A DNA stretch of 64,000 nt from Chloranthus sessilifolius (Eukaryota > Streptophyta > Magnoliopsida > Chloranthales > Chloranthaceae), in the NCBI GenBank assembly GCA_021018995.1, contig CM037588.1, positions 86,463,765 through 86,527,764 on the forward strand. The letters are read 5' to 3'. The first letter of the stretch is position 1. The number at the start of each line of letters is the position of its first letter. Under the pieces are notes generated by a model. That model was not told the DNA's origin and did not search any database. It worked only from the letters and a program-made list of their open reading frames with translations. The translations under genes were made by a program, and so were the position numbers. Shown piece by piece: positions 33,138 to 44,654 of this stretch.

Positions 33138-34698
33138 CGGACAAGTCTGCCTAGGGAATAGTTAACATAAGGCGAGAATCACCTAAGTAATTAGGAAATG
33201 TATTAATTTACTTTAGAATCATGACAACTAGAAAATTTAAAATTTCTTTGCCAAATGTAGACATCATAAACCTTTCAATATTCTACATTTCCACGATGCT
33301 AGCACCATGAAAACCCTCTGGTATCGGCATTTAGCAAGTCAAAGGAAGAGAAAAGGTAAAGATATACTTAAAAGCTCAAGGAAAAACCATAACCGGTGAG
33401 AATTGAGCCCATATATTTTCCATTGAAGAGTGTGAGGCAATTTTTACGATTCAAAGGATTGGTGAGGCATTAGATCCACTAGAAGTTAGGAAACTCCAAA
33501 TTAAAACAAGTATGACACTCATGAAGCCGAGGAAAAGATCAAGGCCTTCTTTGAATGACTTGAACCTAACAGAACCAACCAAGAAAAATCTGCCCTGTTT
33601 GTACCCCATTTGAGTATAAATCCTACAATTCTTCATCAAAATACTCAAAAGTACTTGCACGAACCTATGGAACCAATTCAACCTTCCCTCACTCTGAGAA
33701 TTCAGAAGGTAAAGGAGAAAAAAGCGAAGATGGACCATTTCGGGCAACATCAAGAAAATGAAGAGAAATACCTCAAAAGCAGGCAATATGGTGACTGAGA
33801 AAAGAAGAGACAAACAATGTGAAAAGTTGCAAGCAAAAAGGCAAAAAAGGGACTTTATGTTGAAAATTCAAGATCAAAGAAAGAACTGATCACCGTGAAT
33901 GTGAGAATCTCGAAAAGAAGAAGAAAGAAGCTAAACTCAAAAGGTGGAGTCATGAACCATCTCCACTTCCCGAGTTCTCAAATTCAAACCTCTGTTCAAG
34001 CGCCTTTCCTTGAAACTTCACTCCATAAGCCATACAAACAAACCTAGATTAAAAGCCCTTGTGATCCAAAGTTGAGTGAGCTGTCATGTGGAGATAAGAA
34101 GTGACCTAATCTATGGTGAGGAGATGTCAATGATGCCATTGCCTAAGAATCATGCCTATGCTCATGCTTACAGATCCATTTAGGAGATGTAAGCGCTCTT
34201 GAGCTTGAGTGAAAATGAACCCCTCAACAAAAACAACGATGAGAGTATACCTGGTGAGTGTTTGGGTTGGAACTTGAGCACCTTAAGTATGACTTATAAC
34301 CTAATTTTTATCCATAGGATGAGCTTCTTCTGGCACATTTGTATGAGTTTCTATGATTTGTTCACATGATTGGAAATATTGAAACATTCATGAGGTTTAT
34401 AAATGTTTAAATCCTGTGCAAACAATAATCAAATTTCTGTTTCATCATTGATTCAAGAGTAACTAACTGCTCCTTGATTGCTCATTTGATAATATTGCGA
34501 TGTTAAGCTGTTTCATGGAGAAGTTTGTGGGTACCTTCACTTGAAAACCCTCAGAGACTTCACTCCTCCTCTAGGGATCACCTAGGGGTTTAAAAGGCTT
34601 GTTGCATATGCTAAATGCACTGCTTCCTACAAAAGTGGCTCTTTATTTTGCTTTTATGTTTCTTTGCTCGGGGACTAGCAAAGCTTAGGTTTGGGGTG
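33138..34698 (+). other. E1 inter-tract region and terminal PPT
   Basis: About 1.56 kb without ORF but clearly related to the same interval in E2 and F. Conserved islands include TGAGAATTCAGAAGGTAAAGG (as in E2), CACATGGAGATAAG-like sequence near 34085, ATGCCTATGCTCATGCTTAC, and a 120-bp block at 34519-34640 (GGGTACCTTCAC ... CTAGGGATCACCTAGGGG). Then CTTTGCT/AGCAAAG arms and the terminal tract AGGTTTGGGGTGTG (34687-34700) just before the LTR. Confidence 0.75.
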
Positions 34699-36589
34699 TG
34701 TTAAGTAGTGAAAATACCATTTTTACCCTAAACATGAGCTTTGAAAGACCCTTGAGAAGACTAAATAAGTGCTTTAGTGTGCATTTCTGACTAACCAATT
34801 AGGCAGTCCAAGTCCGAAAAGCATCCTAAAATGATCAAAAAGCTAACAACTCATGTCAAGTGAAAGATGGATTGAAGAAACAACCTCGAATGGCTAAAAG
34901 GGTCTAAAAGAGCGAGATAAAGACACGAAAAAGAGAGAGCCATTCGCAAGAAGAAGAATGGGAGCCTAGAGTCCAATTAAAGAACTTTTACTATTCAAAG
35001 AACCTTGATCTTTGCGAAAAGAAGAAAACACTCCTCGAATAGAAGATTTACCTGCGAAAAGAAGAGAAGTCCTGCGAAAAGAACTTACGAAGCCAAAGTC
35101 CTTTGCTAAAAGAACTTACGAAGCCAAAAGTCCTGCGAAAAGAACTTGAAGCCAAAGTCCTTTGCGAAAAGAAGTTACGAAGCCAAGATGCTTTGCAAAG
35201 AACTTCGAAGCCAAAATGCTTTGCGAAAAGAACTTACGGAGCCAAACTACTTTGCGAAAAGACCCTTAAACTCTGCGAAAATGGCATCGAGATTTCTGAC
35301 CACTTTGAAGGGCATTTCAAGAACTCAGACGCGCCCCAATGTAATTAAAAGCCCAAAGACATTAAAGATTCCAAGCACAAACCAAAGGCATATTACGTGA
35401 AAATCAAAGATGAAATCACTTGGCGGGAACTTCTAGAAGCTCAAACAAACTTTTGAATTCCCATAACGAATTGATGCTTCTAACGATTGGCTAAACCAGA
35501 TCGAGCATTTTCATTGGCGGAAACGGTCTGGATCCCGTGCTCATGACCATTGGGCAATCGGATCTGAGCACGATTGGTCAATTGACCTTGTGCGAGGATA
35601 GAGAAAGCTATAAATTGAGAAGACATTTGCCCAATTGAGGCATCCAGTTTTAGAGTTTTCATCTCTGTTCCCCATTCGGTCAGAAGCTCATCTGATTCCT
35701 GTAATCCCTTCTTGTATTTTACCTTTGAGAGCCATTGCAGTGATTTGTACTTCAAGTTCGGATTCAAGAAATCGAGGGCTCTTCGAGAAGCTCATTTGTA
35801 AGTCCGAGGGCTCTCTAAGCCGTGCTTTCTGTAATTGTAACGTTGGATTTTAAAAGGTTCTTTGTAATTTGTGTCTTCTCCATTGGAGTCATGTCGAGGG
35901 TTACGAATGTTCACCTTAGTGCATTAGACTTCTTTAGATTCACTCATCCGCATCCAACTTCCCTTAATTCATCATCCTGAATTAGCGTTGGTAACCTAAT
36001 TCAAGCGGCATTCTGATGATGTTCATGTTACGAAATAAAGAATAGGCCATACTAGGCGATGATCGTGACAAATCACGACCATAAGTCTAAACCTATTCCT
36101 TAATTCGGATTTATTTCTCTTACATCTGTCTTTGGTAGCGAGATGAAGATTGAATCTGCTGTTGAACTCTGATTCTCCATTAAAATTCAAAGGCTAAAAT
36201 ACATGAAGCTATTATTTCTGCATTTGTCTTATTTTAAACACCTCCACAACTCGGATCTGGATCACGTAGTTAGTTCTTTTCTTTATTTGCTTTTAGTTAA
36301 ACGTGACAAAACCCAACACTCTCTTTTATCTATTCTTTATTTTAGATAATTATAGAGCCAGATCTGGTAGCACAGATCTGGAGGTTTATCTCTCATTTTA
36401 GACAAACTTCTCTGTGGACGATCTTGAAATACTTACTTTTAAAACTTGCTACAATTGGCCCTGATCTTGCAGGCCAGTGTTAGCCCCAATGTGCTGATAT
36501 CCCTTTCATAAGTTAACATCCATATAATTTAGCATTCTTTAATTCTTTAATTTTTTGCACACATTTTTGGCACACTTGGAGCGACAACA
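34699..36589 (+). repeat. E1 3' LTR
   Basis: 1891 bp, TGTTAAGTAG to GCGACAACA. Complete at both ends. TATA box TATAAATT at 35609; hairpin TCGTGA-CAAA-TCACGA at 36063-36076 with outer arms AATAGG/CCTATT. C's second ORF resumes right after it. Confidence 0.9.
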
Positions 36590-38440
36590 GGGGTACCAAT
36601 TTCAAATGTATGAAGAAACCATTGCCTTGGACCCCAAAAAATGTGGAAAGAAGCAATGGGGTATTAGTGGCACTCTCATTGAGCAAAAGAAGAAGAAGGT
36701 AGATTTAATAGCCACCTCTGAAGCCATTGCCTCACCATCAACCCCTTCAACTTCCATGCCAGCCACTACCCCCTTAAACACAACCTCACAACCTCCCATA
36801 GTCCCATTACCTGCACCCCAGCCAATTCTACCTACTCCCACAGCCCCCATACCTATAGCCACCTTAACCTCATTACCCATACCTGCACCCTTGCCTACTT
36901 ATCCAGCTCACCTCAGTCTGCCTATGAAGGCAACCTATCAAAAGAAAAGAAAATTAACCTAAGCCCACATATTGCCCCAACCTACCTATATATCTCAAAC
37001 CATCCCAATTCTTGAAACCACAATCATACCAAACCCAACCATTGGCCTACCACCAACCTCACCAGCCCAAGCCTTTGAGCCTAAGCCTCACACCTTTGAA
37101 ATCCCACACAGCTCCCCACTACACCCCCCCTCCCCAGCCCATTGCACGCTCCACACATGAGTTCCTTGAACCTTTAGACCAATCCATTCCACCCTCACCT
37201 ACCCATACCAAATCCCTCTTTCAGAAGAGGGATACTCAGCCATGATGTCCTCTATCATAGGGGACATCAACTATGAGTTTACACCTCTCCCAGACTCCTC
37301 TCCCCCCCTTCACTTCACCCCCCATCCACATTCGCCACAGCCCACCATCTTCACTCATGCACCCACTTCCCCATTTCAACCAATTCCCCCCACCATGCCT
37401 GATTTCCTACCACAAATCTTTAACCTATTATTCTCCCTCAAGCCCAAGTGTGGCAAACTCCCAAACCCAATCATCCATTGATGCCAACCTGCATGCCATG
37501 AACTCCACCCTCCCAAACCAAGACTCAATCCAAACTTGCTTACAAGCCATCCAATCCACTTTATCACTTTTAACTCAAACACCACAACAGCCACATATCC
37601 CTCCACCCACCCAATTACCTACCCTGCCTCCTTCTCCCCAACCCATAACCTCAGCTGCCACCATCCCTCCTATGACCTTTACCAATGCATCCACTCAAAC
37701 TGAAGCTGAACCTGAACCAGAATAACAACCTGATCTCTCACCTATTGTAGCTACCTCTGATGCTACCACAGATGTGGAAGACCTCATCCCAACCTCCCCC
37801 ATTCCTACCCAAACAGACCCAGAGCCTAAACCTGCAGTCCATCACCCTTTACCCTCAATATTCACCCCACCCAAGCCATCATCCATCCCCTCTCCTTTGC
37901 TGGTTGGCCCTTCCTCGAGTGATCAAAAGCCCATCCTACCTGCGTCATCCTTCTTCATACCTCCATACTCCACTCTCCCTCATGCCATACAAGAGAACCC
38001 ATACCTGAAGAATGATGTCATTAAAGGCATGGCTATCATCAGAACTTCCATCAGACAGCCCTAAGAAGAGAAAATCAGTCGGATAGAGTTTGATCACTGA
38101 GTTTAACTGCTGGGTATATCTAAAGGATGGGGTAGAATTTTGATCCAATATGAAGCTGAAAAACATACTGCAGCAACGGAGAAGTTGAGAGAAGATGGCC
38201 TAGAAAAATGATTAGTTGCCTCTAAAGATGTCGCAAAGGCTACCAGGGAACTCTATGAAACTAGAACTCTGTTTGCTGAAAAGAAGGCAGAAATCTTTGA
38301 AAGGAGGCTTGCTGAGATAACTAGCATAGCACCTCCACAAGCAACTGAGCCTGCCCCTCCTGCTAGTTCTACTGTTGCTCCTAAAGAGAAAGTGAAAGGA
38401 AAAGGACCCCAAGTCAAGACTAAGCCAGCAGATAATTAAG
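36590..38440 (+). pseudogene. Second ORF of C, second part
   Basis: Continues the ORF broken by E1. Begins GVPISNV or, in the other frame, GYQFQMYEETIALDPKKCGK, then a basic turn (IEQKKKKVDLI) and a long proline/threonine/serine-rich region. Near the end AIQENPYLKNDVIKGMAIIR matches E2's AMEDNPYIFRDVLKGIADFH, showing real protein conservation. The last 80 codons look helical and charged (EAEKHTAATEKLREDGLEK, ELYETRTLFAEKKAEIFER) and end KGPQVKTKPADN-stop at about 38440. Several stops and shifts interrupt it (36960, 37725, 38062). Confidence 0.6.
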
Positions 38441-38885
38441 ATGTTTAGATTTGCACCTGTAGTTAGTTAGGTTGTCTTTGCATTATTTTTTATGTAGTTC
38501 TTTTCCCTTACATTGTACAATAGAATCAAGTGAGTGAGAAATATATAGAGTTGTGGTCACCTAAGAAACTTTGGAAAGGAAGAAATTTAAAAATTTTACA
38601 GACATTTAGGCATTAAAATAAAAATAAAAATAAAGTGAGTGTAGCAGCTGAGAAGAGGGTGGCATTCCAGAAAAAATAAAAATAGAAATAAAAAAAAAAT
38701 TCTCCAAAAGAAAAACAGAAAAAAAATAATGAAAGGTAAGAGAGAGGAGTCAAGAGGAAATTTCATTGAAAAAAGTAAAAATAAGAGGAGAAGCTGGCCA
38801 CTTCAAGTCTGAAAAATGTCAAAGAAGAAGAAATGTGTTGAACTAAAGAAGGTGAAATCATGAATCACCTCCTTCACCTGCTGAT
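38441..38885 (+). other. C tail after second ORF
   Basis: Non-coding, A-rich. It aligns with the part of the inter-tract region of E2 at about 40640-40910 (GTGGCATTCCAG, GGCCACTT, GAAGAAGGTG, CTGATTTCTCAATTTT), but the internal polypurine tract expected between ORF and this part is missing. At CTCAATTTT it passes abruptly into ORF sequence of E2. Confidence 0.65.
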
Positions 38886-39838
38886 TTCTCAATTTTACAT
38901 ACCTGATCCTCCTCATTTCACCCATTTGGCTACTTCTCCTTTTACAGCCATTGCCCCTCAACCATCTACATCAATTTTACCAGCCCCTACTTTACATACC
39001 ACACCCACACCTGAATCAATTAGCCAAATCTTTACTTTTCTCCAATCCATCCAAGCCCAACTACAGATCAACAAAGACAATCAGTCTGTGACAAATTCCC
39101 TTCTCCAAACCTTAGCCTCCACATCCCAAACACCCACTTTAGCCACTGTACCTTCTGTTTCTGACCAAGCAACCCAAACAGATCCAAAGGTAATAGTTTT
39201 AGATTCACCCATCCCCACTATTTCTGACCATGCTACCCAATTTGAACCTGAGGCATTACCTTTGGATACACCTACACCCACCCTTAATGTCTCTACTCAA
39301 GCCCCCCAAACTAACCTTGAACTAGTGCTTGTAGATTCATCTTCCCTTTCCCCCACTGCTGGAATACATTTGGTCCCCTACCACTCCATTCCCATCCCAC
39401 GTTTTGCCACTCTTAAAAGGGCCATGGAAGATAACCCTTACATCTTTCGTGATGTCCTTAAGGGGATTGCCGATTTCCACACTTACATAAAAACCCCTTT
39501 TGAAGACCAGATTCTTAAAGAGTCTGAAATTTGAGAGAGAGAAGATGCAAGACCTGTTGGGCCAACCCTTTCAGATGGTTAGGAGTGAACAGCACAAGGT
39601 TACCATGTTGCAAGCACAGCTTGAACAGGAAAAATTGAGGGCTACTAGACTAGAAAAATATATTGGCCTCACCAAAAAGATCAAATCTGAGGAATACACC
39701 GAGCTGCAAGCCACAATCCAGGAGAAGGCTAAATCGAGTTCAGACTCCAATACTGACTCAAGTTCTAACTCTAACAGTGATTCCAATTCTGATCCCATTG
39801 AACCAACTTATGATACAGATTTTGACCCCAGTTATTAG
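38886..39838 (+). pseudogene. Second ORF of E2, C-terminal part
   Basis: Two overlapping open pieces (to 39534, and 39500-39838) separated by one frameshift. The first is proline/threonine-rich with repeats of SDQATQTDPKVIVLDSPIPT-like phrases and ends in RFATLKRAMEDNPYIFRDVL, shared with C. The second begins with a long coiled coil (QHKVTMLQAQLEQEKLRATR, KKIKSEEYTELQATIQEKAK) and closes with a serine/aspartate/asparagine tail ending DFDPSY-stop. The open frame continues 26 bp upstream over the junction from C's tail, so its apparent ATG at 38860 is not native. No enzymatic domain is seen. Confidence 0.65.
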
Positions 39839-39999
39839 AATACATTGTACATGTTTGTTTTGTGGATCTGTAATATGTAATTCCTGTTTTCTGTTAACTT
39901 TTATTAATTAGTAATTACTGTGCATTTCTTTTCTTTCTTCTCTGTCATTATAATTTATGTTTGTTGTTTTTTCTTTTCTCTTTGCTTATGCACTTCTGA

Positions 40000-40038
40000 C
40001 CAGTGAGGACCCTACTCATCATCGGTTTGGGGGTGTGG
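40000..40038 (+). other. Internal polypurine tract of E2
   Basis: CGGTTTGGGGGTGTGG at 40023-40038 after CAGTGAGGACC (from about 40000). It stands 185 bp after the ORF stop and 1.58 kb before the 3' LTR. Confidence 0.75.
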
Positions 40039-40727
40039 CAGAATAATATGATTTAGTTAAAATCAACGACTTATGATCACGAAATTTTTAAAGATAAAGT
40101 AATTTCACACCTGTTGTTTTGAAAAATGAGGAAGTTAAAACTTTTTAAAACTTATTTTTAGTGTAATTCCAATACTTTCATGAAGTGAATGTCAGAAAAT
40201 TTTCAAAATAAAATTGATGTTTTAGTAAACCTAAAAAGAGAGAAAACAGTGATGATATACCTCAGGAATTTGATAAAAAACTACACCCAGTGAGACTTGG
40301 GCCTAAAATGTATTCTTTGGAGATATGAATTGGCAATTTTATTTGCTCTAGGGACTGTTTGAACCTGCTTACTATCACTAGAAGTTACACATATTCAAAT
40401 TGAAATAACTTGACAACAATCATGATATTAAGGACATGATGTAAGGCCTCCTTTTGAACAGTTTGAACTTCAATAAGCCCCACCTTTTGAAACTGCCTTT
40501 GATACACACCAGTTGAGCTTTATAAATCCAAGATTTCTTTGAAACCTCATCAACCAACCTAATCAACCTCATTTGGCCTAACCCTCACTCTGAGAATTCA
40601 GAAGGTAAAGGAAAAGAAGCTGAAGAAAGGAGAGTTGGGAAACAGTTTGGTAAAAGAAGAAGAAAAATAATTGAAGGCAGTGATGTATCAACAAAAGAAA
40701 TGTGGCAATCCAGTCAATGTTGCTTTG

Positions 40728-40764
<37 letters not shown>

Positions 40765-41613
40765 GGAAAAGTCATTTCATTGGAAATTTGAAAAAAGAAA
40801 GAGAAAAAGATGGCCACTTTGGCTCTGAAAATTCAAAGAAGAAGATGAAATTGTGTTGAAATGAAGAAGGTGTGTCTACCACCTCCTGACCTTGACTGAC
40901 TTCTCAATTTTGAACTCCATTCCACCTCTTTATTCTTGATAAATTTCACCCATAAGCCACATTACAACCCAAGTTAAAGTCCTTACTGATCAATGATGGA
41001 TTGAGCTGTCACATGGAGATAAGGATTTGTGTAATCTATGGTGGAAAGCGGTAAATTCAGGCGAAAAGCAATGCCTATGCTCACCTTACGTTCTATTTGA
41101 GATAGAATCGCTTGCTTGAGCTGTGTGAAATAGTACAACCCTCCTATTTGCATGATGAGTGAAAACCCTGGTGAGAGTTGAGTTTGAAATCAAATTATTT
41201 GGGGTAACATCAAAACTGAATTTTCAAATAGAAGGCAAGCTTTTCATTAATTTTTCTTGTAAAAACTTTGACACAAACTGAGTGAATGGTAAAAGGAATT
41301 ACAGCAGAATTTTAGTTTTAAACTGATGTTTTCTTGAAGATCTTTTTCTGACTTGGTGATGCAGGTGTGAATAATCATTTGGATAAAAGTCGCTTTAATA
41401 ATGCATTGATATTAACTGATTTATTGGAGAAGTTTGTGGGTACCTTCACTGAAAACCCTCAGGAGACTTCACTCCTCCACTAGGGATCACCTAGGGGTTT
41501 AAAAGGCTTGTTGCATATGCTATATGCAACTGTGTTCCCTACAAAAGTGGCGTTTCATTCTATTTTTAATTTTTTCTTTGCTTAGGGACTAGCAAAGCTT
41601 AGGTTTGGGGGTG
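40039..41613 (+). other. E2 inter-tract region and terminal PPT
   Basis: Non-coding. Contains an A-run at 40731-40757, islands shared with E1 and F, the conserved block at 41425-41552 with hairpin arms GTTGCATA/TATGCAAC (41510-41530), arms CTTTGCT/AGCAAAG near 41577-41597, and the terminal tract AGGTTTGGGGGTGTG at 41601-41615. Confidence 0.75.
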
Positions 41614-43465
41614 TGTTGAGAACTGGAAAATACCATTTTCCACCCCTTAACATGGGTCTTGATAGACCTTTGAGAGAACTAAATAAGTATTTTAAGTGTT
41701 TGTTTCACAGCTAATAATAAAGGTAGGCTTAACCCTGAAAGCAACCTAAAAGTGCCAAAAAGATGATGATCCATGTTGATCCGGAGGAAGAAGGAGAAGG
41801 GACAACCTCACTAGCTGTCAAAATGCCTAAACTAAAGAGGACAAAGGCCTGGTTTCAACCTGGAAAGAGGTGTGGAGCTATTCGAACAGAAGAATGCATT
41901 ATTGCTTTTGAAAAGAATCTAAACTTTTGAAAAGAATCGAACTTTCGAAAGAACACGAACTTCTGAAAAGAACTAAAGCTCGGGCTTAGTTTTTGAAGAG
42001 CACTGAACTCTTCAAAAGGATTTACGACTTCGAAAGAAGAGAACTCCTTGCGATTACCATGCGAAAAGAGCTTGAAGTCACGATACCTTGTGAAAAGTTC
42101 TCCAAGCTGAAAATGGTACTCAAGATTCGCATCTGTAAGGGTAATTGATAATCTACGCACCCAATGCATTTAAAAACCCAGGGACATTCTGAAAGATTCT
42201 GAGCACGAACCAAAGGCATATTCCACCCCATGTGAACACCCTAAGATGAAATCACTTAGCGGGAACTTCTAGAAGCTCTAACAGATTTTTAAATTACATA
42301 ACAAAATTGATGCTTCTGTCATCTGATTGGTTGAACCAGATCAAGCAGTTCTGATTGGCCAAAACAGATCTGAATCCTTGTGCTCGACTCCTATTGGTTG
42401 ATACAGATCTAACCAATTCTGATTGGTTGATACACATCTGAGCTAGACTTGGGGAAAACTATAAATAGATGAACCATTTGCCCGATTTGGGTATCCAGAT
42501 TTTGAGTTTCATTTCTATTGCCCCATTTCCATTTCAGATAGCTTGTCTGGAAATTCTGTAATAGCCTAGCTTTTATTTGTAATTGAGAACTGTGAGATAC
42601 TTTTGTAATTCAAGTGAGAATTGTATTCAAGACTACAAATCCGAGAGCTATTTAAGTTGTGCTCTGTAATTGTAATGGTGAATTTGAAAAGGTTGCTGTG
42701 AACCGTACGTTCTCAATTGGATTTGTGTTAAGGGTTCCCTGTGATCTCCTTATTTCATTAGATTCCTTTAGATTTACTATTTTTAAAGCAATTTTCCTTA
42801 ATTCTTTATCCCTGTGAGAATTGGCGTTTGTAACCTAATTTCTCACAGCATTTGTAGTGGTGTTTTTGTTCTAAATCACGGATTCGAATTGAAGGCTATT
42901 GGATGATCTGTGTCCATTGAAGTGGACAGACCATAGCCATAAGTTCAACTCAATTCCAATCCTTGAGTTGGATTACTTTCTCTTGCATCTGTGCTGGTAG
43001 CCAGATGAAGATTGGATAATATCTCACGTGTTTTACATTTATTCTCATTCTGCAATCAATTACTAAATCGAAGTTAGATATTATTTCTCCATTCTTATTA
43101 ATTTACATCAAACCTCCCCAACTTGGATCTGGATCATTTAGTTTTAATTTTTCTTTTATCATTTAGTTAATGTGACAAATTCAACCTCCCATCTTATGTG
43201 CTTTGTAAATAGGATCAGAGGTCAAATCTGGTAGCTCAGATCTGAAGGTTTATCTTACATTTTAAATCAATTCCCTGTGGACGATCTTTTACTCACTTAC
43301 ATTTAAAACTTGCTACAATTGGCCCTGATCTTGCAGGCTAATTAAGTTCTCTCTGTGCTGATATTTCTTTATTTCTTTTTGGTTTTCCAAATTCAATACA
43401 ATTCATCATTTGCGAATCTGTTTTTAAAAACACAAATAAATTATGCACACTTAGAATCGACAACA
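41614..43465 (+). repeat. E2 3' LTR
   Basis: 1852 bp, TGTTGAGAAC to CGACAACA. An array of TTYGAAARGAAC-like motifs at 41880-42090, TATA box TATAAATA at 42460, and the hairpin ATGATCTGT/ACAGACCAT at 42903-42934. Its overall plan aligns with LTR E1, but the motif differs and E2 has no regular 31-bp units. Confidence 0.88.
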
Positions 43466-43634
43466 GTAACCCAGCCTACTTACGAGTCGCGGCCTGCATC
43501 ACTTAAATCATTACTAGTAAAGCTTTCTGCATCAAAGAGTAAGGATGACTTACAAAGGAAGGGCATGGGATAAGAGTTGTGAGCATGGAAGAAAAGAAAG
43601 ATGCCAACTAAAAAATAATATATAAAATGACAGA

Positions 43635-44654
43635 GTGGTCGTCGTAGAAAAAGAAGAGGTTGAACCACAGTCCATGGAATATAAATTTATGGTCAGTATG
43701 TGGAACCGGCCTGAGGATGACAATTCTACGCTCGTGAATACTATTTCTGGTATTGACGTCACCATAGAGAATTTAAGAGTCCTCAAGGGAAGGATGTGGC
43801 TTGACAATGAAATGATAGGCGCGTACTTCAAAGTCCTAGAGAGTAAGAATGACTCTATATTTACGGAAATGACGGATAAAAGCTGGTTTGCATCGGCCTC
43901 AACCCTGGTATTATTTTTTTCTTTATTATTTTATTTATTTATCTACCTTTAATTATTTACGTCATTCATGTCTTTCAATTAATGACTTATTCTAATGATC
44001 AATTTCAGGCCCTGATTATAGCGGACCACTCAAAATTTGAAATTTTTGTCCGTGATGAAAATCTAGGACTACTCAACGACTTAGATAGATGGGAGGCGTA
44101 TTGTGACAAGTGGCAGGTTCATCACCACTGCAAGCCACTTGAGACTCTGCTTAGGAGTACGACACATGGTATTGATGTTGTCGATTGTAGGATGATAAGT
44201 TCTTTTTTAAATTATGTTAATACTTTTTATATTTCTTAATTAACACAGTATTAATTAGATCTTCGGTTGTACATAAATTTATTTTCTAACACATAGCCAT
44301 TGGGCATTGGCTATTGTGTCTGTAGCGGACCGCGTTGTGAAGCTGATAGACTCGGCCGACCGTGAGTATTCAAAGAAGTTCAAAGCGCACAAAGAAAGTT
44401 TGTTGCATCCCCTGTCGCGACTTCTTCACACTGTCAGATTGAGTTCTGCTCTCAATCAATCGTGGCAGCTAACGGTGATGGACAGTGTCGATATTTTCTG
44501 CCAACACAATGGTTGGCACTATGGTGTTTTTGTACTAAAGTATGTTGAGTATTTTTCCGAATGGCGAATAATAGATTTCGAGGAGAAAGATATGTTGCAA
44601 TTTCGAGCCGAAATCGGACATTCATTGTTCACGTTTGGAAAAATCACTAAGTAG
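43635..44654 (+). pseudogene. Ulp1-like cysteine protease, broken
   Basis: C48-family (SUMO protease) fold, three exon-like pieces. Exon 1 gives NLRVLKGRMWLDNEMIGAYF (family signature 'WL-D-HI-A'), followed by a likely intron from GTATTA (about 43909) to TTTCAG (about 44010). The second piece gives RWEAYCDKWQVHHHCKPLET. After another intron-like AT-rich stretch ending ACATAG, the third begins HWALAIVSV with the catalytic histidine (44298-44300); aspartate follows in VKLIDS and the glutamine in FCQHNG. The nucleophile should be cysteine in DCGVF; here the codon at 44520-44522 is TAT, giving HYGVFVLKYVEYF. So the enzyme would be dead even if expressed. Ends at 44654. Confidence 0.78.

Larger units (their letters stand above)
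28663..36589 (+). mobile_element. Element E1, two LTRs, no gag-pol
   Basis: A complete-looking non-autonomous element about 7.9 kb long: LTR, aspartate-tRNA primer site, long AT-rich leader, degenerate second ORF, internal polypurine tract, conserved non-coding stretch, terminal polypurine tract, LTR. No gag, protease, RT or integrase can be found, so it would need proteins in trans. It sits in C's second ORF. The 5' LTR lacks its first 176 bp or so, hence no target duplication is visible. Large derivatives of this kind are known as LARDs. Confidence 0.85.
22000..38885 (+). mobile_element. Element C, Athila-like, pol lost
   Basis: 5' LTR, primer site, gag, then directly the post-pol spacer, an internal promoter and a second ORF; protease, RT, RNase H and integrase are deleted (break near 26490-26520, judged against D). 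Element E1 (28663-36589) interrupts the second ORF. The tail stops at about 38885, where a different copy (E2) takes over inside a shared phrase, CTGATTTCTCAATTTT. No 3' LTR of this family is present. It inserted into D; AAGAG at 21995-21999 is the candidate target duplication. Confidence 0.75.
38886..43465 (+). mobile_element. Element E2, 3' half
   Basis: Second-ORF end, internal polypurine tract, inter-tract region, terminal polypurine tract and 3' LTR of a further Athila-like family. Its 5' half and 5' LTR are absent, cut at the junction with C. The right LTR end (GACAACA) abuts the Mutator-like remnant; GTAAC at 43466-43470 is the candidate target duplication half. Confidence 0.8.

Noticed and set aside
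38860-38886. Native start codon for E2's ORF at 38860
   Set aside because: The ATG lies in C's non-coding tail before the junction; related copies show this phrase in untranslated sequence.
43355-43573. Open frame across the LTR E2/Mutator border
   Set aside because: Crosses an insertion boundary and changes sense at it, so it cannot be a real gene.
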